DNA from: Candidatus Eiseniibacteriota bacterium
GTDB lineage: Bacteria; Orphanbacterota; Orphanbacteria; Orphanbacterales; Orphanbacteraceae
NCBI GenBank assembly: GCA_029262235.1
Contig: JAJCZU010000002.1
Coordinates: 248,001-312,000, forward strand
Length of the DNA: 64,000 bases
Direction of reading: 5' to 3'
How positions within the stretch are numbered: the first letter of the stretch is position 1; each line of letters opens with the position of its first letter. Position numbers and translations under genes: made by a program. Of this stretch, positions 28,430-37,080 are shown in pieces. The notes below the pieces were generated by a model, which saw only the letters and a list, made by a program, of their open reading frames with translations, was not told the DNA's origin and made no database searches.

Positions 28430-29505
28430 TGAACGGAAACTGGAATCGCGGCGCCGTCATGGTGCTCCTGATCGCGGCCCTGCTCATGACCTCCTGCGGC
28501 GGAGAGAAGAGCGAAGAGGCCGTCGCCTCGGGTGAAAAAGGCGGGGAAGGGCAGCGCGCGCCGAGCAGCGTTCCGGTCCATGTCGCGCCGGTCACCACGC
28601 GGTCGTTCGAAAACTACTTTCATCTGCTCGGTACGGTGCGCGGACAGAACGAGGCGACACTCGTGTTCGAAGTGGGCGGCGTGATCGAATCGATCCTCGC
28701 GGAGAAGGGCTCGTTCGTGAAGCAGGGCGCGCCGATTGCGCGTCTCGACGCCGACATGTATGAAGCGGGCGCGGCAGAAGCTTCCGCGGCGCTCACGATC
28801 GCGAAGGAAACGTACGACAAGAGCCGGAACCTGCGCGAAAAGGGCGCCATTTCCGAGATCGAACTCTCGGCGCTCGAACAGCAGTACGAGGCCGCGAAGG
28901 CGCGCCATCGATCGGCGTCGATTCTGCAGCAGGACGCGACACTGCGCGCGCCGTTTTCCGGCGTGCTCGACGCGCGCTATCTCGACCGCGGAGACTACGC
29001 GGCCCCGCAGACTCCGTTCGGCCGGCTGATCGATTCGCGTCAGGTGAAGGTGGAGGTTCCCGTGCCGGAAATTCATCTGGCGCGCGTGCAGTCCGGCGAC
29101 GCCGCCACGGTGGTCGCGGACCAATACCCCGGTCGCGAGTTCGCCGCCATCGTGACGTTCGTGAGCCGTGAAGTGAACGCCGCGACGCGCACCGTGCTCG
29201 TCGAGGTGACCACGGGGAACGAGGAAGGCCTGCTCCGGCCCGGCATGACCGTGCGTGCGCGTCTCGTGAAAGAGCGGTTTCAGGACGCGATCGTCGTGCC
29301 GCAGGACGCGGTGCTGAACGGCGACAAAGGGGCTTCGGTTTTTCTGGAGCAGAACGGGCTCGCTCTGGAGCGGCCGGTCGTCGTTTCGACCGTCTCGAAC
29401 GAGATGGCCGTGATCGAAAACGGGCTCACGGTCGGCGATCGCCTGATTACGCGCGGCGCGCGCGATCTCGTGAACGGCGAGCGAGTCGAAGTGCTGGCGA
29501 ACTGA
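28429..29505 (+). CDS. RND efflux periplasmic adaptor lipoprotein
   Basis: A 358-residue membrane-fusion protein. I start it at ATG 28429 (TAATG overlap); ATG 28423 two codons earlier is equally possible. The lipobox LLMTSC places it as an inner-membrane lipoprotein. A lipoyl half-motif (GVIESILAEKGSFVKQGAPIARLD), an alpha-hairpin (SAALTIAKETYDKSRNLREKGAIS), the second lipoyl half (DATLRAPFSGVLDARY) and a beta-barrel follow in the usual order. It bridges the RND pump and the TolC partner. Confidence 0.92.
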   Translation: MNGNWNRGAVMVLLIAALLMTSCGGEKSEEAVASGEKGGEGQRAPSSVPVHVAPVTTRSFENYFHLLGTVRGQNEATLVFEVGGVIESILAEKGSFVKQGAPIARLDADMYEAGAAEASAALTIAKETYDKSRNLREKGAISEIELSALEQQYEAAKARHRSASILQQDATLRAPFSGVLDARYLDRGDYAAPQTPFGRLIDSRQVKVEVPVPEIHLARVQSGDAATVVADQYPGREFAAIVTFVSREVNAATRTVLVEVTTGNEEGLLRPGMTVRARLVKERFQDAIVVPQDAVLNGDKGASVFLEQNGLALERPVVVSTVSNEMAVIENGLTVGDRLITRGARDLVNGERVEVLAN

Positions 29506-29512
29506 GGCGCAG

Positions 29513-32500
29513 ATGTCGATTACCGATTTTTCACTGAAGCACCGCACATCCGTCTTCTCGCTCTGCGTTCTGATCGTGATCGCGGGCGTTACGTCATACC
29601 TCTCCATTCCGAAAGAGTCGAACCCGTCCATCACGATTCCGATCATCGTGGTGAGCGTCATTTATCCCGGCGTTTCGCCGAACGACATGGAATCCCTCGT
29701 TACGAAAAAGATGGAATCGAAGCTCGACGAGATTCGTTCCGTGCGCGAACTGCGTTCGACGACCGCGGAGGGGTACACCGCGATCGAGGTCGAGTTCGAG
29801 CCGAACATGGAGATCGAGTCGGCGCTTCAGCGCGTGCGGGACAAAGTGAATCAGGCGAAGGTCGAAATTCCGGCCGACGCCGAAGAGCCGATCATTTCCG
29901 AGATCAACTTCGACGACTTCCCGATCATCATGCTGAATCTGGCAGGGGAGTACGGACTGCTGCGCCTCAAGAAAGTGGCGGAAGATCTCCAGGAAGAGCT
30001 CGAGAAGATCAAAGGCGTGCTCGACGTGACGATCTCGGGCGACCTCGAGCGCGAAGTGCAGATCGATGTTGACCCGGTGCGTCTGCAGTCCTACAACCTC
30101 GAGCTTTACGACATCATCGAAACCGTGCGCGACGAAAACCTCACGGTCCCCGGCGGCAGCATCGACGGGGGCACGGTCGGCTATTCCGTGCGTGTCCCGG
30201 GAGAATTCGAAGATCCCGATGTGATCGGGGGGCTCGTCGTGACCTCGGTCGGCGACCGCCCCGTCTACATTCGCGATCTGGCCGACGTTCGCTTCGGCAC
30301 GAAAGAGCCGTCGACGTACGCGCGCCAGAACGGCGTCGAGTGCATCACGCTTTCGATCAGCAAGCGTTCGGGCGAGAACATCATCGAGATCGCCGACGCC
30401 GTAAAGGCCACGCTCAAGGCCCAGGAGCCGAAGTTCCCGCCCACCACCGAAGTCACCGTGGTTGCCGACCAGTCGAAGGAAATCCGCGACATGGTCAGCG
30501 ATCTCGAAAACAATATCCTGAGCGGCCTTCTTCTCGTGGTGTTCGTTCTGTTCGCGTTTCTCGGGTTTCGCAATTCCCTGTTCGTTGCCATTGCGATTCC
30601 GTTCTCGATGCTGCTTTCGTTCATCGTGATCGGCGCGCTCGGTTACACGATGAACATGGTTGTGCTGTTCAGCCTGATTCTCGTGCTCGGGATGCTTGTC
30701 GACAACGCGATCGTGATCGTGGAGAACATTTATCGACACCGGGTTGACGGGTATACGCGCGAACAGGCCGCTTCGAAGGCTACGAACGAAGTGGCGCTCC
30801 CCGTGATCGCGTCGACCGTGACGACGCTCTGCGCATTCGGGCCGCTGCTGTTCTGGCCGGACGTGGTCGGCGAGTTCATGAAGTACATTCCGATCACGCT
30901 GATCATCACGCTCACTTCTTCGCTGTTCGTCGCGCTCGTGATCAATCCCACGTTCTGCGCCGTACTCATTCAGAGGCCGAAGAAGGGCGAGAAGCGCTTC
31001 ACCGATCCGCTCATGGCCCGGTCGCTGAAGAGCTATCGGTCCGTTCTCGACTGGGCGCTGGCTCACAGGGCGCTCACGATCGGCGGAGTTTTCCTGCTTC
31101 TCATCGTGACGATGATTCTGTACGGGTTCTTCGGCAAAGGCGTGGAGTATTTCCCGGATGTCGAACCGAACTACGCCTATATCGACGTGACGGCGCCGCT
31201 CGGCACCAGGCTGGAAGTGTCGGACGAAATCGTGCGGCAGATCGAAAACGAGATCCCGCGCTTCCCGGACATCAAGCACTATGTGGCGAATGTCGGGAGC
31301 GCGACCGACGTTTTCTACGGGAGTTCGCAGGGGACGTCGAATCAGTCGCGCGTGACGGTCGAGTTCGTCGACAGGGAAGAGCGCACGCAGACTTCGTTCA
31401 AGACGATCGAACAGTTCCGTGACGCGTTTACGAAGATCGCGGGCGCGCGGATCGATGTCGAGAAACCCGAGCAGGGGCCGCCCGGAGGCGCGCCGGTCGA
31501 CGTCGAGATTCTGGGTGAGGACTTCGAGGTACTCGGGCGACTCAGCAAGGAGATCGAGCGCAAGATCAAGGACGTCCCGGGGCTCGTCGACCTGCGCAGC
31601 GATTTCAACGAAGGGAAGCCGGAGATTCGCGTGCGGATCGATCGCGAAAAAGCCGCGCTCTACGGACTTTCCACCGCCTCGATCGCAAGTACGATCCAGA
31701 CCGCGATCATGGGAACCGAAGCGAGCAAGTATCGTGTGGGCGAGGACGAATACGACATTACGGTGCGCTTCCGCGAGTCGGACCGCGATCATTTCGAAAG
31801 TCTCGATGAGCTGACCGTCTTCTACGAAGGCTCGCACATTCCGATCGCGAACTTCTGCGCGTTCGAACTCGCCGGCGGGCTTGGCACGATCGTGCGCAAG
31901 AATCAGGATCGCGTCGTATCGCTTACGGGCAATGCGGCCGAGGGCTATCTGCCGAACGATATTCTTGCGGAGATCGGGACCGTTCTCGAGGACTACCCGC
32001 TGCCGACCGGATACAGCGTCCGCTTTTCGGGTGAAACCGAAGACCAGGACGAAGCCGCCGCGTTCCTGAAGGGTGCCTTCGGAACGGCGTTGCTCCTGAT
32101 CCTGCTCGTGCTGATTTCGCAGTTCAATTCCGTCATGCTTCCGCTCGCGATTCTGACTTCGGTGATCTTGTCGCTGATCGGCGTGTTCGTCGGACTCATG
32201 GTGACGCAGCTCCCGTTCGGGATCATCATGACGGGGGTCGGCGTGATTTCGCTCGCCGGCGTCGTCGTGAATAACGCGATCGTGCTGATCGATTACATTC
32301 AGAAGCTGCGCCAGCGCGGTTATCCGAAGCTCGAAGCGATCGTCGAAGCCGGCCAGACCCGTTTCCGGCCCGTGGTTCTCACGGCGATCACGACGATTCT
32401 CGGGCTCATTCCGCTCACGACCGGGTTCTCGTTCGACTTCAAGACGTTCCGCGTGATCACGGGGAGCGAAAGCTCCGAATGGTGGGGATCCATGGGCGTC

Positions 32501-32686
32501 GCCGTGATTTTCGGCCTTGCCGTCGCCACGTTCCTCACGCTCGTTGTGGTGCCCGTTCTCTATTCGACGCTGACCGGTGTTTCCGAGTGGTTGACCGGGC
32601 TCGTGCGCCGGGACCCGGACGAGCCGGAGGAGGAGCTGATCCTGGCCGGGGGCGAGAAGCCGGATGGACCGCCTTCGTTGACATAA
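29513..32686 (+). CDS. RND-family efflux transporter permease, AcrB/MMPL type
   Basis: A 1057-residue inner-membrane proton antiporter with twelve transmembrane helices in two halves. The N-terminal helix motif FSLKHRTSVFSLCVLIVIAG, the proton-relay helix 4 (LVLGMLVDNAIVIVENIYRH, with the DNAI aspartate) and the second-half equivalent (GVGVISLAGVVVNNAIVLIDYI) are clear. VEYFPDVEPNYAYIDV is the usual start of the second porter domain. Sequence style is closest to the heavy-metal/multidrug group of FCB bacteria; the substrate is unknown. Seven bases separate it from the adaptor. A promoter for the next operon overlaps its stop. Confidence 0.95.
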   Translation: MSITDFSLKHRTSVFSLCVLIVIAGVTSYLSIPKESNPSITIPIIVVSVIYPGVSPNDMESLVTKKMESKLDEIRSVRELRSTTAEGYTAIEVEFEPNMEIESALQRVRDKVNQAKVEIPADAEEPIISEINFDDFPIIMLNLAGEYGLLRLKKVAEDLQEELEKIKGVLDVTISGDLEREVQIDVDPVRLQSYNLELYDIIETVRDENLTVPGGSIDGGTVGYSVRVPGEFEDPDVIGGLVVTSVGDRPVYIRDLADVRFGTKEPSTYARQNGVECITLSISKRSGENIIEIADAVKATLKAQEPKFPPTTEVTVVADQSKEIRDMVSDLENNILSGLLLVVFVLFAFLGFRNSLFVAIAIPFSMLLSFIVIGALGYTMNMVVLFSLILVLGMLVDNAIVIVENIYRHRVDGYTREQAASKATNEVALPVIASTVTTLCAFGPLLFWPDVVGEFMKYIPITLIITLTSSLFVALVINPTFCAVLIQRPKKGEKRFTDPLMARSLKSYRSVLDWALAHRALTIGGVFLLLIVTMILYGFFGKGVEYFPDVEPNYAYIDVTAPLGTRLEVSDEIVRQIENEIPRFPDIKHYVANVGSATDVFYGSSQGTSNQSRVTVEFVDREERTQTSFKTIEQFRDAFTKIAGARIDVEKPEQGPPGGAPVDVEILGEDFEVLGRLSKEIERKIKDVPGLVDLRSDFNEGKPEIRVRIDREKAALYGLSTASIASTIQTAIMGTEASKYRVGEDEYDITVRFRESDRDHFESLDELTVFYEGSHIPIANFCAFELAGGLGTIVRKNQDRVVSLTGNAAEGYLPNDILAEIGTVLEDYPLPTGYSVRFSGETEDQDEAAAFLKGAFGTALLLILLVLISQFNSVMLPLAILTSVILSLIGVFVGLMVTQLPFGIIMTGVGVISLAGVVVNNAIVLIDYIQKLRQRGYPKLEAIVEAGQTRFRPVVLTAITTILGLIPLTTGFSFDFKTFRVITGSESSEWWGSMGVAVIFGLAVATFLTLVVVPVLYSTLTGVSEWLTGLVRRDPDEPEEELILAGGEKPDGPPSLT

Positions 32687-32706
32687 AGTGCAAGGATTCT
32701 TATACT
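32678..32706 (+). promoter_or_regulatory. Near-consensus promoter of the cytochrome operon
   Basis: Perfect TTGACA (32678-32683), exactly 17 bp, then TATACT (32701-32706). The -35 lies in the last codons of the RND gene. This is one of the strongest sigma-70-type promoters in the window. Confidence 0.82.
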
Positions 32707-32770
32707 TAGATCTATAGCGCGCTCCACGCTCATAACGTCAAACCCGCTCCCCGACGGGGTCGAATCGCCC

Positions 32771-34543
32771 ATGAATCGAATTCATTTCCGAGCCGCCTCA
32801 GTGGCGTTGCTGCTGCCTGCCGTACTCGCGATCGTGCTGCTCTCGTGCGGAGATTCCGGCACGACCGGCCCGCCGACCGGCGACCGACCGACGGTGCGCG
32901 TGACCTCGCCGCGAGACCTCGACGCGATTGCGGGTGTCTTCGTCGTGGAAGCCGACATCGACACTTCCGTGATACGCGGAAACGAAATCATTCGCATTGA
33001 AGTCGTCGTCGACGGCGCTCCGGTGGTCGTCGACAGCATCCCTTACCCCGCGGCCTGGAACGGGGAACTCGCGTTCTCGCTCGACACCGAAATGCTGACC
33101 GAGGGAGGGCATGCGCTCCTCGTCCGCGCCACCGATCTGTCACTCAATCGATACAACTCCGCGTCGATCTCACTCACCGTTCAGAACCAGATCGTTTTCT
33201 CGCAGCATATTCAGCCGATCTTCCGTGCCACCTGCGCCGTCGCCGGGTGTCATGATCCGGCCACGCGCCAGAACGAACTGAACCTCTGGACATACGAGAG
33301 CATTCTGGAAGGATCGCAGCACGGTTCGGTCGTCGTGCCGGGAAATGCCGCGAAGTCGGCCATGATGTTCTTTATCGATTTCACCGAAGATCCGAACCTC
33401 CGTATGCCGCCGCCCTCGCAGGGGCCCGCGCTCAACAAGGCCGCGATCAGCCGCATTCGCAAATGGATTAACGACGGCCTGAAGAACGATAACGGCGATG
33501 AGCCGTTTGCGAACGTCACGGATCGCATCTTCAATACGAATCAGGGCGCCGACGCCATTTCCGTGATCGACCGCAATACGGGGCTTACGGTCCGCGTCGT
33601 GCCGGTCGGGGTCGACGAGAACGCGCCCGAGGTTCCGCATTTTCTGATCACAGACAATCACGATCCCGCCGAGTACTTCTACGTAACGCTGATCACGTCG
33701 GGCGAGCTTTGGAAGTTCTCCGCCGCCGACTACACCCTTCTCGACAAGCTCGATGTCGGCGACCAGCCCGCTCACGTCATTCTGACAGAAGACGGCTCGA
33801 CGGCGTTTGTGTCGAACTGGGTGACGGAAGGGGGGGCGAGCGGAACCATTCAGGTTGTCGACGCTTCCACGATGTCGCGCATCAAAGCGATTGATACCGG
33901 CGGTTCTCCGCACGGTATGCGGATCACGCATGATGAACCCTACACGCTCTTTGTCGGGAACAGCGGCACCGATAACGTCACCGTAGTCGATGTCGCCACG
34001 CAGTCGTTCGTAAAGACGTTTCCGCTTCTGCGCAATCAGGGCGAGTCCCTGAACCCGCTTCAGATCGCGATCGACCGCGAAGACCGCTACGCGTACGTCG
34101 CGTGTCACTTGAGTCATGAAGTACAGGTGTTCGATGTCGAAACGCACGAGGTCGTGAAGCGTATCGACCTGCGTCGCTTCCCCGGGGATGTCGTCGGCCC
34201 GTTTCAGCTCGAAGCGTCGCCCAGCCTCGACCTCGTGGTCGTCGCGAACCAGCTGAACAGTACCGTGTCGATCATCTCGACCGACTCGCTTGCGGTCGTG
34301 CGCACGATCGAGAGCGAGGACTTCGCCCAGTGTCACGGCGTCGATATTTCCGAAGACGGGGAGTATGCGTACATCACGAACGAGAACACCGACAGCGATG
34401 TGCCGCCGCACCATCCCACGGAAACCGGCGGGAATCCGGGGAATGTGGCTTTCGTGAACCTGACTACGTTCCTGGTAGACCGTGTCGTCGAAGTCGAAGA
34501 GGATCCCACGGGCATCAGCATCACCCCGGGGCGGGGAAACTGA
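32771..34543 (+). CDS. Lipoprotein with Ig-like domain, c-type cytochrome-like segment and YVTN beta-propeller
   Basis: A 590-residue exported lipoprotein (lipobox VLLSC, Cys26). It has an Ig-like domain (about 38-137), then a cytochrome-like segment IQPIFRATCAVAGCHD in which CX4CH (154-160) replaces the standard CXXCH. From about residue 245 a seven-bladed YVTN/40-residue propeller follows (VIDRNTGLTVRVVPVG, VVDASTMSRIKAIDTGG). Proteins of this build occur in periplasmic electron transfer or surface binding. It is the first gene of a pair with the pentaheme cytochrome, two bases apart, behind a strong promoter. Confidence 0.82.
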   Translation: MNRIHFRAASVALLLPAVLAIVLLSCGDSGTTGPPTGDRPTVRVTSPRDLDAIAGVFVVEADIDTSVIRGNEIIRIEVVVDGAPVVVDSIPYPAAWNGELAFSLDTEMLTEGGHALLVRATDLSLNRYNSASISLTVQNQIVFSQHIQPIFRATCAVAGCHDPATRQNELNLWTYESILEGSQHGSVVVPGNAAKSAMMFFIDFTEDPNLRMPPPSQGPALNKAAISRIRKWINDGLKNDNGDEPFANVTDRIFNTNQGADAISVIDRNTGLTVRVVPVGVDENAPEVPHFLITDNHDPAEYFYVTLITSGELWKFSAADYTLLDKLDVGDQPAHVILTEDGSTAFVSNWVTEGGASGTIQVVDASTMSRIKAIDTGGSPHGMRITHDEPYTLFVGNSGTDNVTVVDVATQSFVKTFPLLRNQGESLNPLQIAIDREDRYAYVACHLSHEVQVFDVETHEVVKRIDLRRFPGDVVGPFQLEASPSLDLVVVANQLNSTVSIISTDSLAVVRTIESEDFAQCHGVDISEDGEYAYITNENTDSDVPPHHPTETGGNPGNVAFVNLTTFLVDRVVEVEEDPTGISITPGRGN

Positions 34544-34544
34544 G

Positions 34545-35846
34545 ATGATCCGGGGCGCACGCATTGAAATGTTCCCGGGCGCGCGCACTGCCGGGCTGCT
34601 GCTCCTCGCGAGTCTGGCAGTCGGCTGTGGTGATGACAAACCGAACGATTCCGGCCCGGGAGACACGACCGCAGCGACTTTCGCCCTGTCCGACTTTCAA
34701 TCCTCGACGGAATGTGCCGGCTGCCATCCCAACCACTACGAAGAGTGGAGCGGGTCGATGCACGCCTACGCCACACAGGACCCGATCTGGGTGGCGCAGA
34801 ATCGGCACGAGATCGAAGACCTCGGGCAGACCAGCGAAACCTTTTGCGTGCAGTGCCACTCACCCATCGGTTTTCTGACGGGCACCGCGAAAGGGGCCTT
34901 CGACGCCGCGGATCTCCCCGCGCTCGTGCTTGAAGGCATCACTTGCGATGCCTGCCATTCGATGGTCGATCCCGGGCTCGACAATCACGGCGTTTCAACC
35001 TATGAGCTGAATCCCGGCGTCACGAAGTACGGCCCGATCAGTGATCCGGAACGCACCACCGCCCATTTGTCCGAGGGCAGGGAGTTCTTCCGCACTTCGG
35101 ACCAGTGTCGCAACTGCCACAATCTGTTCGTCGATGGCGAGCCGTTCGAACCGCTCTGGACGGAGTGGATCGGCGCATTCTCCGCGATGGCGCGCGAGTG
35201 CCAGGACTGCCACATGCCGGCTTACACAGGGCAGGCAGCCGTCGGCGGGCCGACCCGCACCGTACACAGGCACGAGTTCACGGGAGTCGATCTCGCGCTT
35301 ACCGATTTTCCGAACCGGGGCCGCCAGCGCGCGCTCGTCGATTCGCTCATGAAGACCGCCGCGAAGATCGATTCGCTTCGTGTCGAGCCCCTCGATGGCG
35401 GCGACTCACTCGCCATCCGGTTCCAGGTGCAGTGCCTCACGGGACACAATCTGCCCGCGGGCACGTCGTTCCGGCGCGATGCCTGGCTGCACGTGGTGGC
35501 AGGCGCCGGCAGCGATCCTCATTTCGAGAGCGGCTATCTCGCCGAGGATGGCGATCTCGATCTGACGGATCCCGTCCTCGAACGCTTTTACGTCGAGTTC
35601 GAAGGCCGCACCGAACAGGGGCGCATCACATGGAACAACAGCCTCGCCCCGCTCGAAATCCGCCGCTACGAATACCGGATCCCCGTTCCCGATACGGACG
35701 GCCCGCTCGACGTCACGGCGTCGTTCCTGTTTCGCGCGCTCAAGCCGTCGTTCGTGCGCGACCTCGGGCATCCGGAATTCGCCACCGAAGAGTTTCTCCC
35801 CATCTTCACCATCGACGAAGAGAGCCTGACTTTCCTGCGCCCGTAA
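34545..35846 (+). CDS. Pentaheme c-type cytochrome lipoprotein
   Basis: A 433-residue protein from ATG 34545, one base after the upstream stop. An N-terminal lipobox (LAVGC, Cys28) is followed by five CXXCH haem sites: CAGCH (57-61), CVQCH (101-105), CDACH (134-138), CRNCH (188-192) and CQDCH (219-223). The C-terminal 180 residues are beta-rich, without haem motifs. The haem spacing recalls cytochrome c554-type multihaem proteins. It probably works in periplasmic electron transfer with the upstream propeller protein. Its 3' end overlaps a convergent gene by 41 bp. Confidence 0.9.
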   Translation: MIRGARIEMFPGARTAGLLLLASLAVGCGDDKPNDSGPGDTTAATFALSDFQSSTECAGCHPNHYEEWSGSMHAYATQDPIWVAQNRHEIEDLGQTSETFCVQCHSPIGFLTGTAKGAFDAADLPALVLEGITCDACHSMVDPGLDNHGVSTYELNPGVTKYGPISDPERTTAHLSEGREFFRTSDQCRNCHNLFVDGEPFEPLWTEWIGAFSAMARECQDCHMPAYTGQAAVGGPTRTVHRHEFTGVDLALTDFPNRGRQRALVDSLMKTAAKIDSLRVEPLDGGDSLAIRFQVQCLTGHNLPAGTSFRRDAWLHVVAGAGSDPHFESGYLAEDGDLDLTDPVLERFYVEFEGRTEQGRITWNNSLAPLEIRRYEYRIPVPDTDGPLDVTASFLFRALKPSFVRDLGHPEFATEEFLPIFTIDEESLTFLRP

Positions 35847-37080
35847 GCGCGCGCATGTCCGCGAGGAATCGATCGGCCCGGTGCAGGTCATGCGATCCCG
35901 CCGGCCACGCGTTCCACCTGAGCGCCACCACCGCCCCGCGATGAAATGCAGCTTCTGCCGTGAGTCGCTGACCGAGCACGCTCGCGGTTGATGCGAGTAC
36001 GGGCACGACATGGCCCCGTCGATTCGTGCGCACGAACTCCACTCTCCCCTGGACCTCAAAGAACGATCCCGGAAACAGGAGCCGCTGGTATTCTGTTTTC
36101 ACGAATGACAACGGAGTGCTCTCCTGCTCGACGATCCAGAAAGAGCGTGAGAGCGGCGAGGTGAGTGCGGCTCCCGCGTCCGACCAGACCGCCTCCAGCG
36201 TTATGACGTTGCGCCGTTTTCGGCCCGCAAGAAACGATCGCACGCCGGCACGTCCCCTCTCGTCGATCAGAATACCGAACAGCGCTGCATAATCGGAACC
36301 GTCGCGTCCCGCTGTGCCGCCGGCGCGCACCCCGTTCCCCGCGTCCGCGAAGAGTTCGACTGTCATGGCGTCTTCACACGGATGCGAAGCGAGTCGCGCG
36401 GCCACGAGGTACCGGGGGGCATGGCGACCGGGGCTCTCTTCCATCTGGTCGTTGCCGCGTTCCGGGGCAACGAATGCGACCTGTGCGCCGATGGACTCGA
36501 CTCCACGATAGAAAAGGGGCAGAAGGAGAGCGATCTCTCCGACGGGCGGGCCCGCTGTCACGCCATTCGTTTCACGAGGAGGTTTGCGCCATCGTCGGTT
36601 TCGCGAGCTCCCGCTCCGGGCCAGCCAGCCTCGCGCAAGCACGCGTTCGCCGAGCCGGAATGCGGAGTCGATACGAATTCGCAGCCCCGGTTCCCATGGT
36701 CGCCCCGGAAGCGTGCGCGGTTCGATGCCGCCCCGCACGGCCACTCCGTGCCTGCCGGTTACCTGGACATAAGTCCGGTCCGGGACGGAAATCGTGCGTG
36801 TTCGGAGGGAGCGAACGCCCGGAAGCGACTGCAGACAGTCAACGATCCGGGACGTCGGCATGCACGGGGAGTTCCGAGCACCGGCAAGAGTCCGGTACAA
36901 CGTGTGCGCGAGGCACGGGGGGAATCCGTGCACTGCGATCGTGTCCGGGGTTGGCGGTGCTGCCTGGGCCCGGGCCGTCGGTGCTGCCTGCGCGGCCGAC
37001 GGGTGGAACAGGCCCGCAACCGCCAGTGCGCCGGCGACACTTCCTGCATGGCTCGCGAGCGCGCCTGTCCATCGAGACAT
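35806..37080 (-). CDS. Outer-membrane candidate with POTRA-like domain and small barrel
   Basis: A 424-residue protein from ATG 37080, overlapping the upstream stop (TGATG). After a signal peptide (to about residue 33, AAQAA) residues ~45-107 follow a POTRA-like pattern: strand (DTIAVHGF), helix (LAHTLYRTLAG), helix (SRIVDCLQSLPGVRSL) and strand (TYVQVTG). The remaining ~300 residues alternate polar and hydrophobic residues in strand-length segments like an outer-membrane barrel of the Omp85/two-partner type. I do not recognise a named family. As the last gene of the double-glycine peptide operon it could form the outer-membrane exit, which is inference only. Confidence 0.6.
   Translation of the reverse strand: MSRWTGALASHAGSVAGALAVAGLFHPSAAQAAPTARAQAAPPTPDTIAVHGFPPCLAHTLYRTLAGARNSPCMPTSRIVDCLQSLPGVRSLRTRTISVPDRTYVQVTGRHGVAVRGGIEPRTLPGRPWEPGLRIRIDSAFRLGERVLARGWLARSGSSRNRRWRKPPRETNGVTAGPPVGEIALLLPLFYRGVESIGAQVAFVAPERGNDQMEESPGRHAPRYLVAARLASHPCEDAMTVELFADAGNGVRAGGTAGRDGSDYAALFGILIDERGRAGVRSFLAGRKRRNVITLEAVWSDAGAALTSPLSRSFWIVEQESTPLSFVKTEYQRLLFPGSFFEVQGRVEFVRTNRRGHVVPVLASTASVLGQRLTAEAAFHRGAVVALRWNAWPAGSHDLHRADRFLADMRALTGAGKSGSLRRW

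Noticed and set aside
29594-31837. 747-aa minus-strand ORF opposite the RND pump
   Set aside because: Highly charged shadow with no recognisable fold; the sense gene is certain.
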